Assembly (NCBI RefSeq): GCF_019059575.1
Contig: NW_024882779.1
Coordinates: 124,001 to 188,000 of the forward strand
Direction of reading: 5' to 3'
Source: Amphibalanus amphitrite
Lineage: Eukaryota > Arthropoda > Thecostraca > Balanomorpha > Balanidae
Length of the DNA stretch: 64,000 nt
Part shown: positions 11,301 to 20,370 of the stretch, in pieces
How positions within the stretch are numbered: the first letter of the stretch is position 1
Layout of the letters: each line of letters opens with the position of its first letter
Program-made: the position numbers and the translations under genes
The notes under the pieces: model-generated
The model's database searches: none
Seen by the model: only the letters and a program-made list of their open reading frames with translations
Told to the model about the DNA's origin: nothing

Positions 11301-12214
11301 CTGGATGGCCAGAGTCGTTCGCTACCTCATCAAAAAGTGCAGAAACGGTTGCCCAAATTTTATTAGAACATATCATCCCTCGCCATGCTTGTCCTAGGAT
11401 TATGATTTCAGACAATGGTACAGAGTTTTGTAACGCCGTCATAGACCAAATTACAACTTTTAGCAACATTAAACATATCCGAACTTCCGTTTACCACCCG
11501 CAATCGAACGGCAAATGCGAAAGATATAATAGAGTTCAGAACGACATGTTAGCAAAGTTAGTGAGTAAATCTCAACGTGACTGGGACACAAAGCTTCCTT
11601 CAATCTTGTCTGCTTATCGCACCGCGAAAAACGAGACTACCAAGTATTCCCCCTTCTTCCTTCTTTACGGTCGTGACCCTGTTCTACCACTCGATAGCAT
11701 TTTATCTCCAAAATATCGTTACCAAGGTGAAGATTACGTACCTACCATGCTCGAAAACATGCATTCTGCCTACAGTCATGTGCGTCACAACCTAGTACAA
11801 AGTCATGAGAGAAACAAATTTTATTACGATCGTACCGCCAAGCCAACGAAAATCAAAGTCGGTGATATGGTTTACTTCAGAAACCCTACAGAGGCGACTC
11901 AAAATGCTTCCAAACTGTCGTGCCATTGGAAACCTTTTTACCGCGTTATCAAAGCCATCAACGACGTAACCTTTGTCATTAAGAACCAGCTGTCTGGCGA
12001 TGTCAAAGTAGTGAACGTTCATAATTTGAGATTCGCTGATCCAGATACCCTTTGGGAAAACGTGACAGAAGAACCCCATCATATCAACAGCAAGTACGAA
12101 AGTAAACAGAAGTCGTTTATCCCGGTTCCACTTCGTGTGCAGCCTCCACGTCAATCAAAGTTCTCATTCGCTGATACAGAAATGCATAATACTGAAACAG
12201 TCACAGATCCGTAG
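8225..12214 (+). CDS. pol: Pol polyprotein (protease, RT, RNase H, integrase)
   Basis: A 1329-residue frame. Aspartic protease LVDSGADISL near residue 80; reverse transcriptase with LDLRSGYWQIAMD, FGYVNAPSLFSELM and the catalytic YLDDILIYS near residue 515; RNase H with YTDASQNAIGAAL and TDHQPLKHLF near 660-740; integrase with the HHCC finger (GHLGIDKTY...CVACNMRK) near 935-975, then the core with VDTSGPYPES, DNGTEFC and HPQSNGKCERYNR. Domain order and spacing are those of Ty3/Gypsy. The frame runs into the left end of the nested tyrosine-recombinase element. Confidence 0.93.
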   Translation: MWHTWTCTPYVPTQPNPSSSPKYPGKRERASRKIATRNAPKKDGPKRKVSTKKPGPQAAQIKIKPDTPMCYVSLSDQKAYSLVDSGADISLISREAFDKIQCRKIKGFSTRNCVPIRSISGHRLTNFGTAVLQVKIAGFNQPFKFQIVEGLKNDCILGNDFLSAFGVQLDFGQKTMNLNGNVIPLRPQRLTCQTTTSLVRVPHKVTIPAQSYIEIPALINRVQLLDQDCIVQPLSNAPVLGEEPGLCLVESVGRVDKNKRITVVIVNATGRDYVLPSRSVIGIAEVLEDPEGCIFTASEEGDQCSEPSDDVPESQKARLSHVSEGQRKKIQDFLAQNEDLFAKSDLDLGCTDLVKATIETGDHPPIKQRPYRLPFSQRKLVEEHIQKMLQAGIISPSRSPWSSPIVIVDKKDGQKRLCVDLRALNKIVVKNSYPLPRIDDILASLEGAKYFTSLDLRSGYWQIAMDPESKAKTAFTCFMGQYEFEKLCFGYVNAPSLFSELMNKVLWGIQHKFTIAYLDDILIYSKTFEEHLEHIDAVFSRLRDAGLKLKMSKCEFLKQEVKYLGHVVTPSGIKPDPEKISAIQNLRPPTNVKGVRSFLGMCGFYRRFVPNFARIAKPLTELTKKNRRFYWDDACQSSFETLRSALTVAPILAYPNVDKPYKLYTDASQNAIGAALVQETELGERVIQYLSHQLNETQQRWPTIEREAYAIVYSVQKFRPYLLGCKVTIMTDHQPLKHLFTSEMKNARIQRWAIILDEYGCDIQYISGRQNVVADALSRLDTSGEDCHTDIPGNGLMTSKSLPCHVDECVDTFGVNNESSCSVNVIDSDRAPDIQVETEVQRSELPEAPPKEKFKEFLQGHPDLGLLQREDPEIQQLIKVLQDPNHSNHAVVSRYYILEDGLLYRVSDPSKYPSFPGLQLVIPKPLQKLIIEEIHSGYFGGHLGIDKTYDKIRSRYFWSGLYRDVVQYLKTCVACNMRKLRRERPPLQDMPIPKFPFEQIAVDTSGPYPESFQGNRYIITVIDLFSGWPESFATSSKSAETVAQILLEHIIPRHACPRIMISDNGTEFCNAVIDQITTFSNIKHIRTSVYHPQSNGKCERYNRVQNDMLAKLVSKSQRDWDTKLPSILSAYRTAKNETTKYSPFFLLYGRDPVLPLDSILSPKYRYQGEDYVPTMLENMHSAYSHVRHNLVQSHERNKFYYDRTAKPTKIKVGDMVYFRNPTEATQNASKLSCHWKPFYRVIKAINDVTFVIKNQLSGDVKVVNVHNLRFADPDTLWENVTEEPHHINSKYESKQKSFIPVPLRVQPPRQSKFSFADTEMHNTETVTDP

Positions 12215-12290
12215 TTACGACATTCGCCGCCAGGGGCTGACCCCGGCCCGTGACCGAGGTCGCGGGCGGGGTCAGTCTGCGTTGGTGCTC
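12211..12290 (+). repeat. Split direct repeat A1
   Basis: It begins GTAGTTACGACATTCGCCGC and is repeated at 16215-16294. The first 20 bases are an imperfect inverted match to CTGGCGGCGAATGTCTGTAAC-like sequence in the B repeats, which would place an inverted pair across the A/B junction in a circular intermediate. Confidence 0.85.
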
Positions 12291-12684
12291 CGCACGAGCC
12301 GCGACGCTCCGTGTTGCGCGAGCCGCCGGTATTTCGAGGCGGCTTGTTTCCTCATGGAGGAACGGTTCAACAACCTTCTTGAGAGGTTTGACAAGTTGGA
12401 AAGCTCAGTGGAGTGCAATCAGTGAGCATTTGAAGACCGACACCGCCGGTCGTCGGCTGGTCGACACTCAAGAATGCGCAGACACTCAGCCGCAGCCGCT
12501 CGGTGAGTCTGAAGTGGGCGCGAGCAGTGATCTGCAGACAGACTTTAAGAGCATTCGCGAAAGTCTGGCGAAGGTCAGACTACCACCGGACTTGGTGGTC
12601 GGTGATTGAAGAGCAGGCGTCAGCAAGGCTGACTGGCCGAAGTTCCAGGTCATTCAGAAGTGTGCGCGGTATCAGGAGACCGTA

Positions 12685-13173
12685 TTGAAACTGCTCTCTC
12701 AGTGTACAAGCAGAGAACCCGTCCTCTCTGAACTATCGACTATAGCTATCGCACAACTCCGGTACCTGCAAGAAGAGTATACCAACCTGCTGGTGGCGAA
12801 CCAGTTTGATGACGGGACGACCAGGCTGTTCCAGACGCTGCAGCAGAACCCGGCAGCTTTCACGCCGGGGGCGCTGGAAAATCTGCAGCGAGCCGTGTCC
12901 ATCGCCGGAGCGCGACACAACCGGCAGGTCAGTGGCTCTGGAAGGTTCCGCGGGCGGGGCTCATTCTTCCCGTTCGCTTCTGGCGGTCCGGGCAGAGGCT
13001 ACCGCCTGGACGCGGCGGGTCAGCGACCCGGCGGCGGCGCGGCGGGCTCGGGCTCCGGATCAGCTGACTGGAGGTTCCGCCGCGGGCGGTTCGGGTACGC
13101 ACCCGGGCCTCGTGACCTGGCCGCCCGAGCGCAGCAGCCGGATGACGTCACAGGGACATTCTCAGCTGAGTAA
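12685..13173 (+). CDS. Gag-like ORF of the tyrosine-recombinase element
   Basis: A 162-residue frame with an N-terminal helical part (LSTIAIAQLRYLQEEYTNLL) and a Gly/Arg-rich C-terminal half (FRGRGSFFPF, RRGRFGYAPG), a composition common in nucleic-acid-binding gag proteins of DIRS-type elements. Additional coding sequence may precede it (12250-12609). It is assigned from position and composition, not from a clear domain. Confidence 0.6.
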   Translation: MKLLSQCTSREPVLSELSTIAIAQLRYLQEEYTNLLVANQFDDGTTRLFQTLQQNPAAFTPGALENLQRAVSIAGARHNRQVSGSGRFRGRGSFFPFASGGPGRGYRLDAAGQRPGGGAAGSGSGSADWRFRRGRFGYAPGPRDLAARAQQPDDVTGTFSAE

Positions 13174-13188
13174 ACCATCACGTGAGTT

Positions 13189-15072
13189 GTGAGGGGAATT
13201 ATGCCGCTGCATAAGGACGAGTGGGTGCGCATTGGGGCGCCTGATGCAGTTCTGGACTGGATTATGAATGGTGTGCCGGTGCCTGTGCGTGACATTCCAG
13301 AGCCCCGTGTCTTTGAAAATCCCTGTTTTAATGAACCAGAGAAAAAGTTTTTGGAAACTGAGCTGATGGCGCTAGAAAAGAGAGGTGTTATAGAAAAAGT
13401 AGCTGACGTGCCGCATTGTGTCTCCCCTTTGAAGGTTGTTCCAAAGAAAAATTCCAAATATCGCCTCATTTGTGACTTGAGATATGTGAATTCTCACTGT
13501 GATGTGCCACATTTTTCGTCAGAAGGTGTTTCTGTCCTGCCAGAGGTTATGAGAGGTGGTGAGCTGGCGGTCACTGTAGATTTAAAGGACGGATTTTATC
13601 ATTTCCCTGTCCGTGAAGAGTTCAGAACGTATCTGGGTTTCCAGTATGGTGGATGCTGGTATGTGTGGTGTTTTCTACCATTTGGTTTGGTGGCTAGCCC
13701 GTACTATTTCCACAAATGTATTCGGGTGGTCATAGAGTATATGAGAGGGACCGAACGCCTGTCGGTCATGGCCTACGTAGATGATTTTTTATTGACGTCA
13801 ACGAAGAATAGAATGGCCAGTGACGTGAAAATATTTTTAGATACTTTAGCTTCATTAGGATTGTGTGTCAACTGGGAGAAGTCGTGTTTGGAGCCGTCAA
13901 ATGTTGTGTCTTATTTGGGTTTCGATGTGCACTGTGCGTCCGAGGGTGAATTGCCGTTCATTACTGTGCCTAAATGCAAAGTGTCGAAGCTGAAGCAGGA
14001 TATAGGTAGGATGTTAAAGCGGCCCACTGTGTCGGCGCGTCTGCTGGCTCGCATCGCGGGTAGGTGTATCAGTATGATGGCAGCGGTGTTCCCGGCCAAG
14101 CTGAAGTTGCGGAACATTTACCGTCTGTTGAATTCTAGGATGTCTTGGGACGAGGCAATGCCGTGGTCGCCCGAGGCCAGAGAGGATCTGGCGTGGTGGC
14201 TTACATCGCTGGACGGGTGGAACGGCCGGCTGCTGGTGCCGCCGGCCAGCTGCGACTTGCAGCTCTCCACGGACGCGTCCGAGACTGGCTGGGGAGCGAC
14301 ACTTTCCACCCCGGTCGCTCAAACCGCCTCGGGTTTCTGGCGGCCAGAGGTGAGCGCAGAAACGTCCAATTTTCGCGAGTTACTAGCTGTTTATTTTGCC
14401 TTACTGTCATTTTGTTCTACGCTTCGTGGCAAAACCGTCGAGATATTGTCCGATAATATCACGGTAGTCGCGCTCATTAACAAGCTTGGGTCAGCTGATC
14501 GTCGCCTGGACGCCATCGCTCAGAATATTTGGGAGTTTGCTTTTGAGCATCAGGTCATGCTGGTTGCGCACCACATTGCAGGATATTTAAATGTAGACCC
14601 CGATGAGCTGTCACGTATTCCGCTGCGTCACGAGTGGACACTCCATCCGGCTGTGTTCCAGCAGTTGGAGCGCATGTTCGGCCCGCACACGATCGACCGG
14701 TTCGCCTCCCTGTCTACGGCGTTGCTACCGGTCTACAACAGCCGCTTCAGGGACCCCGGTACCGCTGGTGTGGACGCTCTGGGTCAGAACGATTGGCAAC
14801 AGCACAACAACTTCATAAACCCGCCCTTCCGGCTGGTCGCACGTGTGCTGGACGCGGTGCAGGCGCAGCGTGCCGAGGCCACGCTGATTGCCCCGATGTG
14901 GCCAGGCCAGCCATGGATGGAGCGGCTGCGGCGGCTCAGCGTCTGCCCGCCGCTGCGGCTGCCGCCTGTGACGCAGGCCTGTATTCCACTGCTACCGCAC
15001 CAGCAGATAGAGCCGCACCGCAACAGACGGTGGACTCTGTTCGCCTGGCGGATCTCTGGAGAGCCCGGTTAG
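13189..15072 (+). CDS. Reverse transcriptase-RNase H of the tyrosine-recombinase element
   Basis: A 627-residue frame. Reverse transcriptase: SPLKVVPKKNSKYRLICDLR, VDLKDGFYHFPV, FGLVASPYYFHKC and the catalytic AYVDDFLL near residue 198. RNase H: LSTDASETGWGATL near 360, NFRELLAVYFAL, LSDNITVVALIN. After this comes the W/DRFAS/NPPFRL segment (residues 490-580) that follows RNase H in DIRS-group proteins. The 3' end overlaps the recombinase frame. Confidence 0.9.
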   Translation: MRGIMPLHKDEWVRIGAPDAVLDWIMNGVPVPVRDIPEPRVFENPCFNEPEKKFLETELMALEKRGVIEKVADVPHCVSPLKVVPKKNSKYRLICDLRYVNSHCDVPHFSSEGVSVLPEVMRGGELAVTVDLKDGFYHFPVREEFRTYLGFQYGGCWYVWCFLPFGLVASPYYFHKCIRVVIEYMRGTERLSVMAYVDDFLLTSTKNRMASDVKIFLDTLASLGLCVNWEKSCLEPSNVVSYLGFDVHCASEGELPFITVPKCKVSKLKQDIGRMLKRPTVSARLLARIAGRCISMMAAVFPAKLKLRNIYRLLNSRMSWDEAMPWSPEAREDLAWWLTSLDGWNGRLLVPPASCDLQLSTDASETGWGATLSTPVAQTASGFWRPEVSAETSNFRELLAVYFALLSFCSTLRGKTVEILSDNITVVALINKLGSADRRLDAIAQNIWEFAFEHQVMLVAHHIAGYLNVDPDELSRIPLRHEWTLHPAVFQQLERMFGPHTIDRFASLSTALLPVYNSRFRDPGTAGVDALGQNDWQQHNNFINPPFRLVARVLDAVQAQRAEATLIAPMWPGQPWMERLRRLSVCPPLRLPPVTQACIPLLPHQQIEPHRNRRWTLFAWRISGEPG

Positions 15073-16076
15073 AGGCGCTCGGCTGGTCTCCTGCTGCACG
15101 TGAGCAGTTCCCTCTGTGTTTGGCTCATTCCACTCACGCGAATTATGACAGGTACATCTGTAAGTTTAAGGAATTTTGTAGAATACGTGAATTGATTTTT
15201 CCACCGGTAGATGGCGCGGTAGTGGCTGGTTTCCTGGTAGGCGAGTGCAGTGTGTCTGACAGACCCCACTCTACGTTACGCTGCTTGTCAGCAGCCTTGG
15301 CTGCACTGTACGAGGTGATGGGAGTAGCCAACCCACTCCACGATCCCCTTCTCGTGCGTCTGTCTCAGGCCATTGTGAAAAGCGGCACACGGGCACCCAT
15401 GACACGGTCGTCCGTGATGGATGTATCAGCCTTTGTTCGTCTGTTTGAGTCGTGGGCTGTGAACGAGTCGCTACCGTTGAAGTTGCTCCGGTTGAAGGCG
15501 ATATGTCTGCTAGCTATCGCGCTGATGTTGCGGCCCTCAGATATTGCCCCCCCCCCCCTGTCGATGAGGTTCGATGCAGGCTCGGGGGTAACGTCGCCGT
15601 TTGTGCTGTCCACTGATCAGCTTCAGTTCCGTTCAGATGGTACCCTGCAGGTTACCTTTCTGGGGATAAAGAACGACGCTCAGCGCACGGGGTTTCAAGT
15701 CGCAATCCCGCCTAGCCCCAATAAGTCAGCGGACCCTATCGATGCCCTGCGTGTTTATTTAGCTAGAACAGAGTCGTGTCGATGTCCAGTTTCGAAGCCT
15801 GTTTTCATTAGTTTAGTTCGCCCATATGCTGCAGTTTCTGCAAGCTCGGTGGCTGCCGTTTTACAGCAGGGTATTTATTTTGCGGAGGATTTTGGTCTCG
15901 CCAAAGGTCACACGCCGAAAGATTTTCGGCCAACTGGCGCGACCCGTGCGGTGCAGCTCGGGTTTGACGCAGACGATGTGCAGCGTCTCGGTAGATGGAA
16001 GACCAGGTCGGTATTCCTGGATCATTATGTTCACAATAGCGTAGATCCGTCGTTTACACAGCGTCTGTTCGAGTGA
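15010..16076 (+). CDS. Tyrosine recombinase of the DIRS-type element
   Basis: The open frame extends from 14634, but its recognisable protein begins near 15010. An N-terminal core-binding region (HSTHANYDRYICKFKEFC) is followed by the catalytic domain: MLRPSDIA carries the first Arg, FLGIKNDAQRTGF the Lys-containing strand, and DFRPTGATRAVQLG plus LGRWKTRSVFLDHYVH the C-terminal Arg, His/Trp and Tyr boxes. It would integrate the circular cDNA, replacing an integrase. The overlap upstream with the RT frame is mostly a shadow of that protein. Confidence 0.85.
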
Positions 16077-16140
16077 CATGGCGGTGCATATGTGTGATGG
16101 GTGCTACGACGCGACGTTGTGATTTTTTTCTCTCCACGGA

Positions 16141-16462
16141 ATTGCATTTATGTTTGTTTGTACAATACATGTACGGCTGGCGGCGAATGTCTGTAACGTT
16201 GGTTTTAAGAAACCGTAGTTACGACATTCGCCGCCAGGGGCTGACCCCGGCCCGTGACCGAGGTCGCGGGCGGGGTCAGTCTGCGTTGGTGCTCATGGAT
16301 TTGGAAGTTGACGCATGGAACATGATCTCGCCATAGACCAGTAACTGGAAAGGAGCTCGGTTCGTGCAAGTGCCACTGCGGCGCAGACGATTGCATTTAT
16401 GTTTGTTTGTACAATACATGTACGGCTGGCGGCGAATGTCTGTAACGTTGGTTTTAAGAAAC
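16141..16462 (+). repeat. Terminal repeat block B1-A2-B2
   Basis: B1 (16141-16213), A2 (16215-16294) and B2 (16390-16462) lie in tandem order. The B1/A2 junction reads AAGAAAC-C-GTAGTTAC, the sequence a circular intermediate would carry at its crossover site. The 95 bp between A2 and B2 is unique. Confidence 0.85.
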
Positions 16463-16995
16463 GGTCTATTCGTGATTCAACCCCCAGTTCGATATCAACC
16501 CCTGTTGAAACTTACGCTCCAGCGAAACCGTCGCCGAGTGATCAAAATTACCCACCTTTACCTGAAGATTCTGATTCCGATGCAGATCTTGACGTGCCGT
16601 TATCCGAAATGCGAAAACGATGGAGAGAAGAAAAATCGAAAGACAATAGTTCTGACGACGAGAATATTCCTTTGTCCCAATTAGCAAAGCGCCTGAGAAC
16701 GGAAAAGTTATCTGATCCATTCGAAGTTGAACCTACCCCTATTAAAAGACCACTCACCCGTACAGAATCAGAGTCGAACGACATGGATGCAGAAGCGCGT
16801 AGCCCTCCTTCAAAATTACAATGTGCCGACCAGGACCACGAATCGGATTCAGACGAATTGGACGCCGATGGTGTACATATTGAAAAGGAGCAAATGTGTA
16901 CTAACCCACGTGTGAAAGAAGCCCTGTTAGTTAAGATGCTGAAAACACATGAGAAGTTGATGACCGACATGTTCAAACAATTAGAAAAAATGTAA
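16463..16995 (+). other. Gypsy sequence right of the nested insertion, acidic Ser/Lys-rich reading frame
   Basis: This stretch belongs to the Gypsy element. It contains an open frame rich in Asp, Glu, Ser, Pro and Lys (LPEDSDSDADLDVPLSEM, LSQLAKRLRTEKL) ending in a short helical segment (VKMLKTHEKLMTDMFKQLEK). No domain is recognised. It lies between pol and the envelope-like ORF. Confidence 0.55.
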
Positions 16996-17301
16996 AAAGG
17001 TTCCCCGGCCCCCTGAGTTATTACAGGTCGGATGACAGCCGAATGTCTACAGTATTTTGTGGAACCCAGCTAGTACGATGAAGGCTGAACGGCTGTATGG
17101 TGTTATAGTGTTTATATATAATATGGATCCCGGTTTGTATGCCGAAGACAACGTAATCGCGGTACCACGTTGTATTGTGTTTAATGATATGCCGACTCTG
17201 GCTAGTATGCCACAGCCATTTATGTGTTGTTCATTTTATGTTCGGTCAGTGAACCGTTCAATTGTTCGTGTACTAACCTCATGTTTGCGAAATGTTGATA
17301 G

Positions 17302-18066
17302 TTGTTTGTGTGTGTTCCAGAGATGTGGGCAAGACCGTTCTTCCTGACATTCCTGTTCTATCTGACATCTCCGACAACGGCCAACGTTCTCTTCCTGCCC
17401 CGAGGCCATCTCTACGCTTCATACGACCACTGGACTCTTCACATCCCCATCGAAACCAGGACATCATGGACGTTTGTATTGAAGCTGGAGCATCATGTGA
17501 AGCTCTTTAAAAGTAAAGTCAGTAGTATATTTGCAGAGCACCGCCAACAATTGCGAAGTGACCAGGCAATTCAGCTTTTTGCTAAGTTTAACCAGAGCGT
17601 AAAAGTTATTGACATTGTAATAGATACTTGGTCAAATGCGGTACTTGTTGATCTTTCGGAAACTAATGTTTCACTCCCCGAAGCCGTAAACTTCATTCCC
17701 CCACTTCAGGACAAAAGTGTCCATTTGTCTAACTTGAAGGAACATATTCAACAGATTCGAGTACGCAATGCGCAGCATAATAAAACTGTCGTTATCCCCG
17801 CCATCTCGGTCACAACGTGTATTGTGGTTGCGTTAGTGCTATTAACTGTTCTATACGTCCGATGTCATGTGTTTAAACCCATTATGATCCGACCCCAGAA
17901 AGTATCCGCTCAAAATCCTGCCCCTGACAGCGTTATTGTTGAAGAAACGTCAAGTGTAGCTCCAAATATCAAGCCCCGGGAAAAACTCACGGACCCAAGT
18001 CCCTCGTGCTTAAAATGGTTAAAACCGTCTCCAACCCTCGCTTCTCAGAAATCCGCAGATGCCTGA
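17302..18066 (+). CDS. Envelope-like third ORF of the Gypsy element
   Basis: The frame is up to 254 residues, with a likely start at the second Met (MWARPFF). A hydrophobic leader (FFLTFLFYL) is followed by an extracellular-type region with a helical stretch (KVSSIFAEHRQQL) and one strong membrane segment near residues 165-187 (VTTCIVVALVLLTVLYV), then a basic/proline-rich cytoplasmic tail. Position between pol and the 3' LTR and this topology match env-like ORFs. It is shorter than typical insect errantivirus envelopes, and I see no furin site or fusion peptide that I would defend. In such families it is usually expressed from a spliced RNA. Confidence 0.65.
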   Translation: MFVCVPEMWARPFFLTFLFYLTSPTTANVLFLPRGHLYASYDHWTLHIPIETRTSWTFVLKLEHHVKLFKSKVSSIFAEHRQQLRSDQAIQLFAKFNQSVKVIDIVIDTWSNAVLVDLSETNVSLPEAVNFIPPLQDKSVHLSNLKEHIQQIRVRNAQHNKTVVIPAISVTTCIVVALVLLTVLYVRCHVFKPIMIRPQKVSAQNPAPDSVIVEETSSVAPNIKPREKLTDPSPSCLKWLKPSPTLASQKSADA

Positions 18067-18712
18067 TGCAAATATTTTCCAGAGGAGTTCTTTCTCCGCA
18101 GCAGAGGTACCAGTAGCAGCGCTCCCACACTCGGTCGAGCCGCCGCCGGTGCTAGTCAGCGCCACTGAGATCGGGCCGCCCCGCATCGGACACCCCACGT
18201 CCGGGCGCCCCGATAAAACTACGCTGACGCGTGGTCTGGTCAGCCGACACCGGACGGACGACCCACAACAATACGCGAGACGTGAGAACGTCAATGTGTC
18301 AATATCTGACACACGATCTGGTGTCAATGGACAATGGACGGACAAACACGTGTCAGACAGCAGCGTCAAAGGTGACCTGAACCCTCTGAACTCTCTGAAC
18401 TCCCTGAACTGATGTGCCCGCAGCGGAATCTTACCAGTGATTGCGAAGCGAGAACCGAATCGATGAGCACGAGTGGGACAGTAGACTATGTTTCGTAAGC
18501 GGACAATGAAGAAGACTCTATAGACTTATAGCTACGAGGACTACAACGAAAAAGAACGGGAAATTGTGTGTTGAGGTGCTGTGTATATGGTTGTGTTAGG
18601 TGTTGTTTGTGCTGTGTCGTGTGTTGTGTACGTTATATCATGCATCATATTAGGAGTATCCCAAGCCGAAAATTTTGGTCAAAATTTCAGCTTTAAGGAC
18701 CTCGCGTTGTGT

Positions 18713-19156
18713 TGTAACGAAATTCGTTCCTACCCCATCCTCCACCTCCCTCTGTACCTACTTACTGCCCAGCCCCCTCGCCCACTTACAATATCCTTAT
18801 ATGGTCCTCACTCCTCACATGCGACGCCTGTCCTTGCCCGCTTCTGATTGGTGCTATGATATGACGTACATCTATATGTATGACGTGTGTGTATGACGTT
18901 TGAATATAGCGGCCGACGCCGAACGCCGAGCAGGAGCTGTGAAAGATTCATTCGAAAGCCAACCGCCGTAGCGGCCTGACGTATCGTTATTCAAAGTCTC
19001 GGCCGACTGTTTATTACTTTTGGATTCTGTCCTCAAATTTGCAATACATACTTCAAGAAAAGAAAAACCGTGTTGGTTATACGGCTCGAACAAGAGGTCC
19101 CCAAACAGACTATCACAGAAGAAGAAATTGTTTATTTACTTATTACATTTGTTACA
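18713..19156 (+). repeat. 3' LTR of the Gypsy element
   Basis: Identical by eye to the 5' LTR and followed directly by GACGT, the target duplication. A long untranslated stretch (18067-18712) separates it from the envelope-like ORF. No clear polypurine tract is seen directly upstream of it. Confidence 0.93.
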
Positions 19157-20370
19157 GACGTCCCGATGGAAGCCCTGCTGCTCAAACGGTCACCCTGGAG
19201 AGAAAGTTAGTCCAATGATGAGGAATTGACCTCACCACCGGGGGAGCGGGGGCGCGGATAGATCTTTCTAAGTAAGACAAGGGTGAGTGACTGAATATAA
19301 AACGGCAGGCGAGATACTTTGCTCACCGTACTGATGGCATAAAGTGCAGTGGCAGATAATGCTTTAGATATGTGCACTCGTGTCGATATATGATCGGTTT
19401 CAATAAAGGGATCACGGTGACCAGTAGTTTTCACGGTAACTTCAGAGAGTTGAGACCTCACGCCCCGGCACTTTGGCTGATAGGTGTCAGATGTCACTGT
19501 CCGAGTGACAAAGCTGGCAGTCTTGGACCGAGGAGTGCACTCTGTCCCACATAAGTGCAGGGGGCAAAGGTGAGGGTGTACACTGCATCTCAACTGCTGT
19601 GGTCACTGAAACCCTTATTTTGAGACACATGGTACATAAAAGTAAATAACTACAGGGTGATCATTGGTCAATAAAGAATGACATAATGTTAGCCCCGCGG
19701 GAGGCACATAATATAGCTTTTAATACATAAATAACATTCCGTTAAAATGAACATTTTGGACATTTGAGATGACAAACATGGATGTCCGCTGTGACGCTTC
19801 GTTTGTCTATAGGAAGTGCTCGAAGTAACCTCACCTGCTCAAGTGTAAATGCTCAATTTAAGTGCGATCGGAATAAAAAGAACTTTGTATAAAACCACTG
19901 TTTTGTGAGAGAAAGGGGGCTGATGTGTATGTGTGCGTGCGTGTGTGTGTGTGATGGGGGAGGGGGGTCTGTCGCAGCGTGGAGCGTGCGGCCGCCCACC
20001 AGTGCACCGAACCTGAGGGAGGACATGATGGAGAGTGTTCACTACGCCATGGTGGTGGCCTACTCAATCGGAACCACGGGAATGCCAAACTGCAACTGTA
20101 CGATTCTTCAGCTTGCGCCTCACATCAATCTCATCAGTGTCAACTTTGACATCAAGGGGTTAAAGTCTCCGTTGAGACTTAAAAGTCTCCCTTGAGTGGT
20201 GGAAAGTATCGCCTATCTGTATGTGGTGAAGCATTAGCTATGGCAGAAAAAAATTGATCATGACATGTCATAAGTTTTGGAAACACAGCTAGCGCACTCG
20301 TCATCCAAGACATTGCTACAGACATAGATGATCATCACTTTAACCACGCATATTCACGCGGTTCACGAAA
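19157..20370. other. Flank of the duplicated Asteroid-like 5' end, then unannotated sequence
   Basis: About 19157-19420 resembles 37055-37330: both have GTCCCGATGG near the start, a CTCAAACGGTC block, then a segment with GGCAG-GAGATA, AGTGCAGTGG-type and TGCACT-GTGTC words. This is the far side of the segmental duplication that the Gypsy element split. A short GT-rich run lies near 19929-19952. The rest of the interval holds no gene I recognise. Confidence 0.5.

Larger units (their letters stand above)
12211..16462 (+). mobile_element. Tyrosine-recombinase retroelement (PAT/Ngaro-like DIRS order) nested in the Gypsy element
   Basis: The element has split direct repeats in the arrangement A1 - ORFs - B1 A2 B2: A1 12211-12290 and A2 16215-16294 (80 bp, identical by eye); B1 16141-16213 and B2 16390-16462 (73 bp, identical by eye). 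It encodes a gag-like protein, an RT/RNase H protein and a tyrosine recombinase, and no integrase. No target duplication is seen, as expected for recombinase-mediated insertion. It lies in the 3' part of the Gypsy element and is therefore younger than that copy, or was carried with it. By its repeats and long ORFs it looks close to whole. Confidence 0.9.
6520..19156 (+). mobile_element. Ty3/Gypsy LTR retrotransposon with an envelope-like ORF (young, interrupted by another element)
   Basis: Two 444-bp LTRs beginning TGTAAC and ending TTACA bound the element, and GACGT flanks it on both sides (6515-6519 and 19157-19161), a 5-bp target duplication. The parts in order are LTR, primer-binding site, gag, pol (protease, RT, RNase H, integrase), an envelope-like third ORF and LTR. 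The LTRs read as identical base for base, so the insertion is recent. The copy looks whole apart from one interruption by a tyrosine-recombinase retroelement (12211-16462). It landed in the upstream flank of the duplicated Asteroid-like gene: the flanking sequence resumes at 19157 and matches 37055 onward. Confidence 0.92.

Noticed and set aside
14634-15009. N-terminal extension of the recombinase frame
   Set aside because: This part is Ala/Arg-rich and overlaps the well-conserved RT/RNase H frame; it reads as a shadow of it.
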